Position numbers and translations under genes: made by a program. Below the pieces are notes generated by a model. That model saw nothing but the letters and a program-made list of their open reading frames with translations, did no database searches and was not told the origin of the DNA. A stretch of DNA of 47,579 nt from Paludibacter sp. (lineage in GTDB: Bacteria; Bacteroidota; Bacteroidia; Bacteroidales; Paludibacteraceae), in assembly GCF_009712605.1 (NCBI RefSeq), contig NZ_WASO01000006.1, positions 1-47,579 of the forward strand, in the 5' to 3' direction. Shown one piece after another: positions 16,712 to 27,259 of the stretch. How positions within the stretch are numbered: position 1 is the stretch's first letter; each line of letters opens with the position of its first letter.

Positions 16712-18085
16712 ATGAAAAACATCATTTCAATAATAGTTTTTTTGATGGTTGTACATGTCGTGAGAGGACAGGTGGTGATTACCAACACCCGGATGTCATT
16801 CGGGACTACCGGTCGTATCGGAGTCGGATTGTCGCCTACCGGTGAAGGTAACATGTGGAAACCTTTGAATTTGACAGGACAAGGATCTTTGGTCGGCCGA
16901 ATGGAGCAAAACGATTACATGGACTTATTGCCGGCACTTCATTTTACACCGATGTTGAATGGAAAAGACAGCACCAATGTTACGTTTCAGGTTCGTCTGG
17001 GTATGTATGCGGCAAATGGTCAGTTTATGGGCAATACCGGCACCCGTACGGATGGTGGCCTGACATTTATTTTGCCCGAAACGTATATCGAAGCCCGCAA
17101 TATTCTGGGCAGCCGTTGGTCTGCATGGGTAGGCGTACGTTTCCGTCGTTACGACGATATTCACATTTGCGACTATTTTTATTTCGACGACCATTCGGCG
17201 CAAGGTGCAGGCGTGAGTTACAAGAACACTGAACTTGCAATGTACATGCCGGCATCTACCGATTCATATCCATACAACTATAAAGTAACTGTTGCAGGAG
17301 CTACCAATCCGGTCATTCGCCAGCGTCAGGTCTATGTGCTTGAACATAGCATTATTGCAAACAACGGAAATACATTGAAATTGCTGGGCGAATTTCATCA
17401 TGTGGCAGCCTCTTCCGATTCGGCTTCCATGCACTTTAAATCCGATAACGGCTGGGTGATCGGTGCAAAGTACAACAATTTCATCAAAACCCGTATGCCG
17501 GGCTCGTTCAACCAGTTTGCCGTTCGTTACGGTCGTGGAATTGCCAACGGTGGAGACAACGGAACTACCTATACCTGGTCGACTTACGGTGCTCCCGACG
17601 AAAATGGAAAGTATACCAATGCTTACTCGTTTACCACGGTAGAACATTTTCTGTTGAACCTGTCGCGCAAGATTACGTTGAACGGATATGGCGTGTTTAC
17701 CCAAAGCAAGGGTGGAGCTTCGAATGATAATAAAGCGACTTACTTTGATGGATCTGAAATTTATAACCGGAAAGTCGATTTTGTGGTGGGTATGCGCAGT
17801 ATCTTTTATGCTACCAACTGGCTGCACCTGATCAATGAGTTGCACTATGCCGTTCGTAAAGACGGTGCAAATCCCGATGCTGCCATGTGGAAATTCTCTT
17901 TTGCTCCTACAATTGCACCACTTGGTAAACGCGATCCCTGGTGCCGTCCTCATATCCGTTTGGTGATGACGCTTGCCCGCTACAACGATTATGCTGCGGC
18001 CAACCACTATTCACCCTGGTTGCAGATCAATAACAAGCGTTGGGGAACCTACATCGGTGTAAAAACGGAGTGGTGGATTTTTTAA
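16712..18085 (+). CDS. LamB/maltoporin-like outer-membrane porin
   Basis: 457 residues with a signal peptide of about 20 residues ending VRGQ. The body alternates short polar turns and aromatic strands typical of an outer-membrane barrel. The segment WVGVRFRRYDDIHICDYFYF followed by DDHSAQGAG closely resembles the maltoporin stretch in which the ring strand WVGKRFYxRxDxHIxDF is followed by a Gly-rich loop. The protein ends in a Trp-Trp-Ile-Phe aromatic terminus suited to BAM-dependent assembly. It lies between the permease and the epimerase in the operon, so it is the likely outer-membrane entry route for the sugar. This is unusual in Bacteroidota, where SusC/D pairs normally do that job. Selectivity is unknown. 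Confidence 0.75.
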   Translation: MKNIISIIVFLMVVHVVRGQVVITNTRMSFGTTGRIGVGLSPTGEGNMWKPLNLTGQGSLVGRMEQNDYMDLLPALHFTPMLNGKDSTNVTFQVRLGMYAANGQFMGNTGTRTDGGLTFILPETYIEARNILGSRWSAWVGVRFRRYDDIHICDYFYFDDHSAQGAGVSYKNTELAMYMPASTDSYPYNYKVTVAGATNPVIRQRQVYVLEHSIIANNGNTLKLLGEFHHVAASSDSASMHFKSDNGWVIGAKYNNFIKTRMPGSFNQFAVRYGRGIANGGDNGTTYTWSTYGAPDENGKYTNAYSFTTVEHFLLNLSRKITLNGYGVFTQSKGGASNDNKATYFDGSEIYNRKVDFVVGMRSIFYATNWLHLINELHYAVRKDGANPDAAMWKFSFAPTIAPLGKRDPWCRPHIRLVMTLARYNDYAAANHYSPWLQINNKRWGTYIGVKTEWWIF

Positions 18086-18118
18086 TCGCTTTATAATTAG
18101 AAAGTAATAAATAATACT

Positions 18119-18967
18119 ATGCCAAAATTCGGATCAACAATACTCTCTTTTATTCCTTCATGGACACCTGAGGGAGGAAAATATGCCATCGAAAAGTGTG
18201 CTGAATATGGTTTCGATATGCTCGAAATTATTTTGCCTGCCACGCTCGATTTCGAAGCAAAAACTGTAAAAAAACAATTGGACAACGTCGGACTGGAATG
18301 TCGATGTACACTCAATTTACCAATGGAATGCCATTTGCCGGTATATCCGGAAAAGGCTCTTAGCTTGATAAAACAGGCTCTCGACAAAGTGGCTGAAATG
18401 CAAGGTGATTTTCTGGGAGGCGTACTCCATTCGGCAATCGGAACATTTACCGGTCAGCCTTGTAGCGATACCGAATACAAAGTAATTAACCATGTGTTTG
18501 CGGAACTGGCCGTTTATGCAGCCGAGCGAAATATTACCATTGCTCCCGAACCAATCAATCGTTACGAAAGCTATGTGTTTACTTCGGTAGATGAGGTTTT
18601 GTCAATGATTGATAGCGTTGGTTTCCTTAATCTTGGTCTACATCTCGATACTTTCCACATGAATATCGAAGAGTCGGACTTTTATACTCCGGTGGTTAAA
18701 GCCGGAAAAAAACTAAAGCATCTTCACATCACCGAAAGCGACCGTGGAATGCTGGGCGAAGGGAATGTTCATTGGGATGATCTCTTCCGGGCTCTTGCGG
18801 CAATAAATTATCAGGGACCGTTGGTGTTGGAAAATTTTTCTTCGGAAATTAAAGAACTGGTTGGTCCTACTTCCTTGTGGCGCCCGTCGAAGTATAATTC
18901 AGAAGACCTGGCAAAAGGCAGCCTTGCGTTCATGAAAAATAAGGTCGCTGAGTTTTATAATAATTGA
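18119..18967 (+). CDS. Ketose 3-epimerase (D-psicose/D-tagatose 3-epimerase-like TIM barrel)
   Basis: 282 residues of the AP-endonuclease-2/xylose-isomerase-like TIM barrel fold. Candidate metal ligands are Glu144 (APEPINR), Asp177 (HLDTFH), His203 (HLHITE) and Glu238 (LENF), separated by 33, 26 and 35 residues. These are exactly the spacings I recall for E150, D183, H209 and E244 of Agrobacterium D-psicose 3-epimerase. The substrate contacts E156, H186 and R215 also have counterparts at identical offsets (Glu150, His180, Arg209). It should interconvert C3 epimers of free ketoses, for example psicose and fructose or tagatose and sorbose. It closes the LacI operon, followed by a terminator at 19001. 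A hydroxypyruvate-isomerase-like role is the main alternative, but the residue pattern favours a 3-epimerase. Confidence 0.85.
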   Translation: MPKFGSTILSFIPSWTPEGGKYAIEKCAEYGFDMLEIILPATLDFEAKTVKKQLDNVGLECRCTLNLPMECHLPVYPEKALSLIKQALDKVAEMQGDFLGGVLHSAIGTFTGQPCSDTEYKVINHVFAELAVYAAERNITIAPEPINRYESYVFTSVDEVLSMIDSVGFLNLGLHLDTFHMNIEESDFYTPVVKAGKKLKHLHITESDRGMLGEGNVHWDDLFRALAAINYQGPLVLENFSSEIKELVGPTSLWRPSKYNSEDLAKGSLAFMKNKVAEFYNN

Positions 18968-19000
18968 GAAAAAGAGTGGCTCGGATGTGATTGGATTGGT

Positions 19001-19035
19001 CGGGTTGTCATTGTAAAGTGGCAACCCGTTTTTTT
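19001..19035 (+). terminator. Terminator of the LacI-regulated sugar operon
   Basis: CGGGTTGTCA pairs with TGGCAACCCG (one G-T pair) around an 8-base loop, followed by seven T. It lies 34 bases after the epimerase stop. Confidence 0.85.
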
Positions 19036-19057
19036 ATATAGACAATCCGTTCTTCGA

Positions 19058-19090
19058 TTTGCACAGCTTGCTGATTAATTGTAAATTTGC
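19058..19090 (+). promoter_or_regulatory. Promoter of ffh (-33 TTTG, -7 TAAATTTGC)
   Basis: TTTG at 19058-19061 and TAAATTTGC at 19082-19090 are separated by 20 bases, a textbook Bacteroides-type promoter, about 43 bases before the ffh ATG. Confidence 0.8.
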
Positions 19091-19133
19091 ACTCCGAAAA
19101 AACTGAAATTCAAAAAGCAAATCTTTTTCATAT

Positions 19134-20444
19134 ATGTTTGAAAATCTAAGCGAAAGACTTGAACGGTCGTTTAAGATACTGAAAGGTCAGGGATCGATTA
19201 CTGAAATCAACGTTGCCGAAACGTTGAAAGATATCCGTAAAGCATTGATCGACGCCGACGTAAACTACAAGGTAGCCAAGACTTTTACCGATGAGGTAAA
19301 AGAAAAAGCACTTGGTCAGGATGTGTTGACTTCGTTGCAACCCGGGCAGTTGATGGTGAAGATCGTGCATGACGAACTGGCTCGTTTGATGGGTGGTACT
19401 ACTGTCGATGTCAATATCAAAGCCAATCCGGCAATTATTTTGATGTCCGGTTTGCAGGGTTCCGGTAAAACGACCTTCTCTGGTAAGTTGGCCAGCATGC
19501 TCAAGTCGAAACGCGGCAAAAATCCTTTGTTGGTTGCCTGCGATATCTACCGTCCGGCTGCTATTGACCAGTTGAAGGTGCTTGGAGAACAAATCGGCGT
19601 GCCTGTTTATGCTGAAGTAGGCAACAAAAATGCTGTCGAAATTGCACAAAACGCCGTAAAATTTGCGAAACAGAACAATCATGATTTGGTGATTGTCGAT
19701 ACCGCCGGTCGTTTGGCTATTGACGAGCAAATGATGAAAGAGATTGCAGCTGTTAAAGCTGCAATTCAGCCGCACGAAACCCTGTTCGTGGTCGATTCTA
19801 TGACCGGTCAGGATGCGGTGAATACTGCCAAGGAATTTAACGATCGTCTCGATTTCGACGGGGTTGTTCTTACCAAACTCGATGGTGATACCCGTGGTGG
19901 TGCCGCGCTCTCTATCCGTACGGTGGTTACCAAGCCGATCAAGTTTGTGGGTACCGGAGAAAAGATGGATGCCCTCGATACTTTCCACCCCGAACGTATG
20001 GCCGACCGTATTCTCGGTATGGGTGACATCGTTTCGTTCGTGGAAAAAGCTCAGGAAATGTACGATGAAGAAGAAAGTCGTCGCCTGAGCAAGAAACTGG
20101 CTAAGAACCAATTCGACTTTGATGATTTTATGGGTCAGTTGACTCAGATCAAAAAAATGGGTAACCTGAAAGATGTGGCTTCGATGATTCCCGGTATGGG
20201 CAAGGCATTGAAAGACGTGGAATTTGATGACAATGTTTTCAAATCGACCGAAGCGATTATTCATTCCATGACTCCGTTCGAACGGAAAAATCCGGAGGTG
20301 ATAAACGGAACCCGCCGTCAGCGTATTGCTAAAGGTAGCGGAACTACTATTCAGGATGTAAACCGTCTGCTGAAGCAGTTCGACGAAATGCGTAAAATGA
20401 TGAAAATGGTATCGCAACACAAGATGCCGTTCAAAAGAAAATAA
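19134..20444 (+). CDS. ffh: Signal recognition particle protein Ffh (SRP54)
   Basis: 436 residues. It binds 4.5S RNA and signal sequences of nascent membrane proteins and docks with FtsY. The N domain covers about 1-85. The G domain carries [15 protein letters not shown] (P-loop, about residue 105), [24 protein letters not shown] and [10 protein letters not shown]. The methionine-rich M domain from about 300 includes [18 protein letters not shown] and ends in [15 protein letters not shown]. It is somewhat shorter than E. coli Ffh (453). Monocistronic: own promoter upstream and a strong terminator at 20468. Confidence 0.97.
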   Translation: MFENLSERLERSFKILKGQGSITEINVAETLKDIRKALIDADVNYKVAKTFTDEVKEKALGQDVLTSLQPGQLMVKIVHDELARLMGGTTVDVNIKANPAIILMSGLQGSGKTTFSGKLASMLKSKRGKNPLLVACDIYRPAAIDQLKVLGEQIGVPVYAEVGNKNAVEIAQNAVKFAKQNNHDLVIVDTAGRLAIDEQMMKEIAAVKAAIQPHETLFVVDSMTGQDAVNTAKEFNDRLDFDGVVLTKLDGDTRGGAALSIRTVVTKPIKFVGTGEKMDALDTFHPERMADRILGMGDIVSFVEKAQEMYDEEESRRLSKKLAKNQFDFDDFMGQLTQIKKMGNLKDVASMIPGMGKALKDVEFDDNVFKSTEAIIHSMTPFERKNPEVINGTRRQRIAKGSGTTIQDVNRLLKQFDEMRKMMKMVSQHKMPFKRK

Positions 20445-20467
20445 ATCGGATATACGATAGATAATGC

Positions 20468-20501
20468 AACGCAGCTGCTTTAGGGTAGCTGCGTTTTTTT
20501 A
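20468..20501 (+). terminator. Terminator of ffh
   Basis: AACGCAGCT (20468-20476) pairs with AGCTGCGTT (20487-20495), followed by a run of T. It starts 24 bases after the ffh stop. Confidence 0.85.
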
Positions 20502-20551
20502 TGACAAAGAATCAAATGTAGTGGATATGCGCTTTTGTTTTGGGAATTGTG

Positions 20552-20559
20552 TATATTTG
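20552..20559 (+). promoter_or_regulatory. -7 promoter element for the receiver/PEP-synthase-like gene
   Basis: TATATTTG matches TAnnTTTG. It lies about 95 bases before the preferred ATG at 20655 and 20 bases before the alternative ATG at 20580. Confidence 0.5.
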
Positions 20560-20654
20560 TGTGGCTTTGAAAATGGTTGATGTCGGATTCTGTGTTCGAT
20601 TATTGGCTCATTAGCTTCTCTGAACGTTGTTTGTCTCATTTTCAAATTGAATCC

Positions 20655-23618
20655 ATGAGAAACGTCAATATTAAAAAATTATACTTCAAGGATACCTCGT
20701 TTGCCGATCTGATGAACAAGCGGGTGTTCAATATTCTTCTCATTGCCAGTGCCTACGATTCGTTTACGTTGGAAGAAGACGGTCGGGTAGACGAGCAAAT
20801 ATTTAACGAATATGTCTCTCTCAACCTGCGCTATCCGCCGCGCATTACGCTGGTTCATACAGAGGATGAAGCTTTTCATTTGCTTCAAACCCGTAATTTT
20901 GAACTGATTATTTCTATGCCTTCGGGCGAACACAGCGATACCTTTGAGCTTGCTAAACGAATCAAAGATCAGTTTCCTCAAATTCCCATCACCGTGCTTA
21001 CTCCCTTCTCCCGTGGCGTTACGCGGCGGTTGGCGCATGAAGACCTGAGTGCTATCGACTACGTGTTCAGCTGGTTGGAAAATGCTGATTTATTGTTGGC
21101 TATCATCAAACTGATGGAAGATAAGATGAATGCCGAGGCGGATGTAAAGTCGGTCGGGGTGCAGGTCATTTTGGTAGTGGAGGATTCTGTACGGTTTTAC
21201 TCATCCATTCTTCCGTTGCTTTATAAACTGGTGTTTAAGCAGTCGCGCTCATTTATGACTGAGGCGCTCAACGAGCACGAACGGATGTTGCGTATGCGCG
21301 GGCGTCCCAAAATTTTACTGGCACGTAATTATGAAGAGGCCTGGGAGCTTTATCAACGTTACAAGCATCATCTGCAGGGTGTAATCACCGATGTGAGTTT
21401 CAATCGTTCGGGAGTGAAAAATAAATATGCCGGAGTGGCGCTTTGTGAAGATATACGCTTGGAAGATCCTTATGTGCCGATCATTATGCAGTCGTCTGAC
21501 GAGGAGAATGCCGAGTATGCCGAACGATTCGGAGCCGTTTTTCTGAATAAAAACGCCAAAGTTTTTCAACGCGACTTGCAGGAAACGGTGATTAATAATT
21601 TCGGTTTCGGTGATTTTGTCTTTATAAATCCCGTAACCGGAGAAGAAGTGGCTCGCGTTACGAAACTGAAGGATTTGCAGGAGTTGATTTTTACCATTCC
21701 CGATGATTCGTTGCTCTACCATGTGTCGCGCAACCATATCTCGCGCTGGCTCTATTCGCGTGCCATGTTTCCGTTGGCCGAATTCCTGCGGCGTATTACT
21801 ATCGAGCCTGGCGATACGTTGAGCGATGTGCGGAAGATTATTTTCGACGCCATTGTCGATTACCGTCGCATCAAAAACAAGGGAATCGTTGCGGTTTTCG
21901 AGCGGGGACGTTTCGACGAATACTCCAATTTTGCCCGTATCGGAGAAGGATCGATGGGAGGAAAGGGGCGTGGTCTGGCATTCCTCGATGCCATGGTGAA
22001 ACGTAATATCGAAGAGAGCGAATTCGGAGCTTCGGTGGTTGCTGTGCCCCGTACGGTGGTGCTTTGTACCGATGTTTTCTCTGAATTTATGGAAAGGAAC
22101 GATCTTTATTCTATAGCATTACAGGACGAGCCGGATGAGGTGATTCTCTCTCATTTTCTCAATGCAAAAATGGCGCAGAATATTGTGGCAGATCTCTACG
22201 CATTTCTCGGTTCCATAGCGGGCCCTATTGCTATCCGGTCGTCCAGTTTGCTTGAAGATTCGCATTATCAACCCTTCGCCGGTATCTATACCACCTACAT
22301 GGTGCCCAATGTAAAGGCCAGTAAAACCAATACGCTGCTGGCTGTGTGTGAGGCCATCAAGGCTGTCTATGCGTCGGTGTATTACAAAAGCAGCAAGGCT
22401 TACATGAAAGCTACGCGCAATGTGATTGACGAAGAGAAGATGGCCATTGTCTTGCAGGAAGTGTGCGGATCGGCCTACGGAACTCATTTTTATCCCTCAT
22501 TCTCGGGCGTGGCGCGCTCGCTCAATTACTATCCTATCGGACACGAAACTCCCGAAGAGGGCATTGCTAACGTGGCGTTGGGACTCGGTAAATATATTGT
22601 GGACGGTGGTACTTCGTTGCGCTTTTCTCCCGCGCACCCTAAAAGTTGCCTGCAGGCCAACAATGTGGAGATTGCGTTGAAAGAGACGCAGACTCATTTC
22701 TATGCATTCGACCTTTCGCAGGAGCATTTTACGCCGCAGGTAGATGACGGGTTTAATTTATTGAAACTGACATTGAAGGATGCAGAGAAAGACAATTCGC
22801 TGCCTTGGCTGGCATCTACGTTTAATCCGCAGGCACAAGCACTTTACGATTCGATGTTTGAAGAGGGGCGACGGGTAATTACGTTTGCCAATATTCTGAA
22901 ACACGATACTTTTCCTTTGGCGGCTATCTTGCAGAAGGTTTTACAGACCGGACAGCGCGAAATGGGGCGTCCTGTTGAAATTGAGTTTGCTGTAGAACTC
23001 GACCGGAAGAATAAGGCAGGTACGTTTTATCTGTTGCAGATTCGTCCTATTGTGGACTCAATGGAGATGCTGGAAGAGGATTTGGAAGATATTCCCGACG
23101 GCGAAACCATTATAAATTGCACCAATGCGCTGGGGCATGGTATTACGCATGATGTTTGCGACATTATCTACGTGAAACCCGAGTCGTTCAATGCTGCCAA
23201 TAATCGCAAAATGGTGGACGAGATTGATGCTCTCAATCGCCAACTGCTCGCCGACGAGCGAGGCTGTGTGCTGATTGGTCCGGGGCGCTGGGGGACCAAC
23301 GATCCGTGTCTGGGCATTCCCGTTAAGTGGCCGCACATTTCGTCGGCACGGCTGATTGTGGAAGCCGGATTGACCAACTATCGCATCGATCCGAGTCAGG
23401 GCACGCATTTTTTTCAGAACCTGACATCATTTGGAGTCGGATATTTTACCGTGAATCCTTATATCAAAGAAGGTTACCTCGATTTTGACTATCTCGATGC
23501 CCAGCCAGCCATTCACGAAACGGAAAATATTCGTCATGTGCGTTTCGAACAGCCTTTCGTAATTAAAATAGACGGGAGAAAAAGTAGGGGCGTGGTGCTG
23601 AAATCAGGGAAGAATTAA
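20655..23618 (+). CDS. Receiver-domain / PEP-pyruvate-binding (PPDK N-like ATP-grasp) hybrid protein
   Basis: 987 residues from the ATG at 20655 (MRNVNIKKLYF). An in-frame ATG at 20580 would add 25 residues that do not look conserved. Residues 1-150 resemble a degenerate receiver fold. Residues 168-315 look like a second receiver with an acidic pair (Glu176, Asp177 in VVEDS), Asp246 in VITDVSF, Ser280/281 in IIMQSS and Lys299 in LNKNAK, but with a long insert between the first strands. From about 420, GEGSMGGKGRGLAFLDAM, then GPIAIRSSSLLEDS at about 523 and LLQIRPIVDSME at about 793 give the PEP-synthase/PPDK N-terminal ATP-grasp domain. No phosphohistidine swivel motif and no PEP-binding TIM barrel follow, so it is not a normal PEP synthase. 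The last 170 residues, with GPGRWGTNDP, look conserved but I do not recognise them. Cytoplasmic; function unknown. Confidence 0.8.
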   Translation: MRNVNIKKLYFKDTSFADLMNKRVFNILLIASAYDSFTLEEDGRVDEQIFNEYVSLNLRYPPRITLVHTEDEAFHLLQTRNFELIISMPSGEHSDTFELAKRIKDQFPQIPITVLTPFSRGVTRRLAHEDLSAIDYVFSWLENADLLLAIIKLMEDKMNAEADVKSVGVQVILVVEDSVRFYSSILPLLYKLVFKQSRSFMTEALNEHERMLRMRGRPKILLARNYEEAWELYQRYKHHLQGVITDVSFNRSGVKNKYAGVALCEDIRLEDPYVPIIMQSSDEENAEYAERFGAVFLNKNAKVFQRDLQETVINNFGFGDFVFINPVTGEEVARVTKLKDLQELIFTIPDDSLLYHVSRNHISRWLYSRAMFPLAEFLRRITIEPGDTLSDVRKIIFDAIVDYRRIKNKGIVAVFERGRFDEYSNFARIGEGSMGGKGRGLAFLDAMVKRNIEESEFGASVVAVPRTVVLCTDVFSEFMERNDLYSIALQDEPDEVILSHFLNAKMAQNIVADLYAFLGSIAGPIAIRSSSLLEDSHYQPFAGIYTTYMVPNVKASKTNTLLAVCEAIKAVYASVYYKSSKAYMKATRNVIDEEKMAIVLQEVCGSAYGTHFYPSFSGVARSLNYYPIGHETPEEGIANVALGLGKYIVDGGTSLRFSPAHPKSCLQANNVEIALKETQTHFYAFDLSQEHFTPQVDDGFNLLKLTLKDAEKDNSLPWLASTFNPQAQALYDSMFEEGRRVITFANILKHDTFPLAAILQKVLQTGQREMGRPVEIEFAVELDRKNKAGTFYLLQIRPIVDSMEMLEEDLEDIPDGETIINCTNALGHGITHDVCDIIYVKPESFNAANNRKMVDEIDALNRQLLADERGCVLIGPGRWGTNDPCLGIPVKWPHISSARLIVEAGLTNYRIDPSQGTHFFQNLTSFGVGYFTVNPYIKEGYLDFDYLDAQPAIHETENIRHVRFEQPFVIKIDGRKSRGVVLKSGKN

Positions 23619-23641
23619 TTGACACGAAGACTCATAAATAG

Positions 23642-24913
<1,272 letters not shown>

Positions 24914-24964
24914 TAAACGTAATTGAGTTCTAATTGATACAAGGGAATTCTGATGAAATTTTTA

Positions 24965-24972
24965 TACATTTG
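24965..24972 (+). promoter_or_regulatory. -7 promoter element for the small lipoprotein gene
   Basis: TACATTTG matches TAnnTTTG, about 78 bases before the ATG at 25050. No clear -33 partner. Confidence 0.4.
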
Positions 24973-25049
24973 TTTCATTAAAACAGAATAGAATTATTTT
25001 GTCTGTTTGCGATTTAATTATGTGCCAATTCGTTTTATTTTAGTTATTT

Positions 25050-25580
25050 ATGAGACAAAAACTCGTGATGGGGCTGATGTTGTTGTCAGTTGTTTTGCTG
25101 TCCTCGTGTCAAAAAGATACATGGCGACAAGGTACGCTTGACTATAAATTTGCTCCGACTACCTCTCGCACAGGTTATTTTGAAGAACGTCAGGTCGCCT
25201 ATCCTGAAGATATTTCAATTACCGGCTATGCAAATCAAATCAATGATTTCAGCTTCCTTGGTTCCGTGGTTGAAGTTACCGGTGATCTGGTGGCTGGAGA
25301 TGTGATTCGGGGCTTAGTTGTTGATATCGATGGCATTGGGCAATACTCGTTTCCGAATATTCCGGTTTATAAAAACGGAGAAGTGATTACGATTGCCGAT
25401 TCACGCAATAATGTCGCGTTCTACAATTTCATGATGAATGCGTTCAATTACATGCGAAATACAGGAAAGCAGGATATTATTGTCAGTGCATATCTTCAGG
25501 ATCAATATGGTTATGCTGTTCCGGGTGCCAGAGTCGAAGTAAATATTTACAACGACTTAGACGTAAACGTGAATGATTAA
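25050..25580 (+). CDS. Small lipoprotein of unknown function
   Basis: 176 residues. The signal peptide ends in VLLSSC with the acylated Cys at residue 20, followed by QKDTW, so the protein is expected on a membrane, and the absence of Asp at +2 fits outer-membrane sorting. The mature part is a mixed beta-rich domain with no motif I recognise; the C-terminus is acidic (NDLDVNVND). It has its own -7 element and a shared bidirectional terminator. Not assigned to a family. Confidence 0.75.
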   Translation: MRQKLVMGLMLLSVVLLSSCQKDTWRQGTLDYKFAPTTSRTGYFEERQVAYPEDISITGYANQINDFSFLGSVVEVTGDLVAGDVIRGLVVDIDGIGQYSFPNIPVYKNGEVITIADSRNNVAFYNFMMNAFNYMRNTGKQDIIVSAYLQDQYGYAVPGARVEVNIYNDLDVNVND

Positions 25581-25600
25581 CCTCTTCTTGTTCTAAAAAC

Positions 25601-25636
25601 AAACGGTCGGATTTTCAAGCGAAAATCCGACCGTTT
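25601..25636. terminator. Bidirectional terminator between the lipoprotein gene and guaB
   Basis: A perfect 16-bp stem (AAACGGTCGGATTTTC against its complement) with loop AAGC lies between convergent genes. T-rich tails exist on both strands. Confidence 0.85.
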
Positions 25637-25657
25637 TGTATATGTGATAAGCGAATA

Positions 25658-27160
25658 TTATCCGTTATTCCGTGAGTCTTTTACAATCACGTCGTGAGCT
25701 CCGCCTTCGATGATACTGGTCGATGACACTAAGGTGATTTTGCCGTTTTTTTGCAAATCGGTGATGGAAGTAACGCCGCAGCTACTCATGGTAGAACGTA
25801 TTTTACCCAGCGTTATATCAAGGTTGTCTTTTAGTTTTCCGGCGTAAGGCACAAAGCTGTCAACGCCCTCTTCAAATTTCAGGCCTTCAGCACCTCCTGC
25901 ATCATAGCGTTGCCAGTTGCGTGCGCGGTTTGATCCTTCACCCCAGTATTCCTTCATATAATTGCCGTTCACCATCAGTTTGCGGGTAGGGCTTTCGTCG
26001 AAACGTGCGAAGTAACGACCCATCATGATGAAGTCGGCTCCCATTGCCAAAGCAAGCACCATGTGATAATCCTGAACGATACCACCATCCGAACAGATAG
26101 GAACATAAACGCCCGTCTTCTTGAAGTATTCGTCACGGGCGGCAGCTACTTCGATTAAAGCGGTGGCCTGTCCGCGGCCGATCCCTTTTTGTTCGCGGGT
26201 GATACAGATAGAACCTCCACCGACACCTACTTTCACGAAGTCAGCTCCGGCCTCTGCCAGATAAAGGAATCCGTCACGGTCAACTACATTACCGGCTCCG
26301 ATTTTTACCTTGTCGCCGTAAGTGTTTTTTACGTATTCCAAAGTTTCTTTCTGCCAAACGGAGAATCCGTCGGATGAGTCAATACACACCACGTCAACAC
26401 CGGCTTCGATCAATTGTGGAACACGTTCGCGATAGTCGCGGGTGTTGATACCAGCGCCAACCAGCAATTTCTTGTCGGCATCAGAGATTTCGTTAGGGTT
26501 GTCCTGGTGGCTATCGTAATCTTTTCGGAATACAAAATATTTCAGACATTGATTGTTGTCGATAATAGGTAAACAATTGAGTTTGTGATCCCATATTATG
26601 TCGTTTGCTTCTGCCAGAGAGATACCGAATTCGCCGGTTATCAGCTTGTCAAACGGAGTCATAAACTCTTTGACTTTCTTGTCGAGGCTATCGCGGGTGA
26701 TGCGGTAATCGCGGCCGGTGACGATGCCGAGTAGTTTGCCGTCTGAAGCGCCGTTTTCGGTAATCCCGATAGTAGCGTGTCCCGATTTTTCTTTCAGCGC
26801 CAACACGTCAGCCAGTGTGTTTTCCGGCGTGAGGTTGGCATCGCTGATTACAAATCCGGCTTTGTATTTTTTTACCTTGCGCACCATTTCTGCCTGCGAT
26901 TCGATAGACTGCGAACCGAAGATAAATGAAAGACCACCGTTGCGTGCCAGTGCAATCGCCATTTTATGATCCGATACGGATTGCATAATTGCCGATACAA
27001 ACGGAATGTTAAGGGAGATTGCAGGAGTTTCGTTCGCCTTGAATCTTACAAGCGGAGCTTTCAATGATATCTGGTTAGGAATACACTCTTTGGTGGTTAA
27101 ACCCGGGATCAACAGGTATTCACTAAACGTTCTGGAGATGTCATTTAAATAGTGTGCCAT
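25658..27160 (-). CDS. guaB: IMP dehydrogenase with CBS domains, divergent Bacteroidota form
   Basis: 500 residues from the ATG at 27160 ([10 protein letters not shown]); the frame extends 11 codons further without support. IMPDH oxidises IMP to XMP, the committed step of guanine nucleotide synthesis. The TIM barrel has the catalytic loop [14 protein letters not shown] with Cys319, the phosphate-binding CSDGGIV segment, and a flap containing [14 protein letters not shown] pair is inserted at about 100-220 ([19 protein letters not shown]). The wording around the Cys and flap differs from the common bacterial form (GPGSICTTR), so this is a second subtype that could coexist with a standard GuaB elsewhere. 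It has its own strong promoter at 27190-27222. Confidence 0.88.
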   Translation of the reverse strand: MAHYLNDISRTFSEYLLIPGLTTKECIPNQISLKAPLVRFKANETPAISLNIPFVSAIMQSVSDHKMAIALARNGGLSFIFGSQSIESQAEMVRKVKKYKAGFVISDANLTPENTLADVLALKEKSGHATIGITENGASDGKLLGIVTGRDYRITRDSLDKKVKEFMTPFDKLITGEFGISLAEANDIIWDHKLNCLPIIDNNQCLKYFVFRKDYDSHQDNPNEISDADKKLLVGAGINTRDYRERVPQLIEAGVDVVCIDSSDGFSVWQKETLEYVKNTYGDKVKIGAGNVVDRDGFLYLAEAGADFVKVGVGGGSICITREQKGIGRGQATALIEVAAARDEYFKKTGVYVPICSDGGIVQDYHMVLALAMGADFIMMGRYFARFDESPTRKLMVNGNYMKEYWGEGSNRARNWQRYDAGGAEGLKFEEGVDSFVPYAGKLKDNLDITLGKIRSTMSSCGVTSITDLQKNGKITLVSSTSIIEGGAHDVIVKDSRNNG

Positions 27161-27189
27161 ATCAGTTTCTTTTTTGGAAATAAAATTGG

Positions 27190-27222
27190 GCAAAGATACA
27201 AAAATTAGAGAACTCCGGCAAC
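27190..27222 (-). promoter_or_regulatory. Promoter of guaB (-33 GTTG, -7 TATCTTTGC)
   Basis: On the minus strand, GTTG at 27222-27219 and TATCTTTGC at 27198-27190 are separated by 20 bases, about 30 bases before the preferred start. Confidence 0.7.
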
Positions 27223-27259
27223 AGCCCGGAGCGGTTGTTTCTGTCGTTTTATAACAAAA

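Noticed and set aside
17264-18007. 247-codon minus-strand open frame opposite the porin gene
   Set aside because: Antisense shadow of a well-supported gene; no domain, signal peptide or promoter.
19146-20420. 424-codon minus-strand open frame opposite ffh
   Set aside because: It is exactly antisense to the highly conserved ffh gene, and its translation is rich in His, Phe and Arg as expected from codon bias on the other strand.
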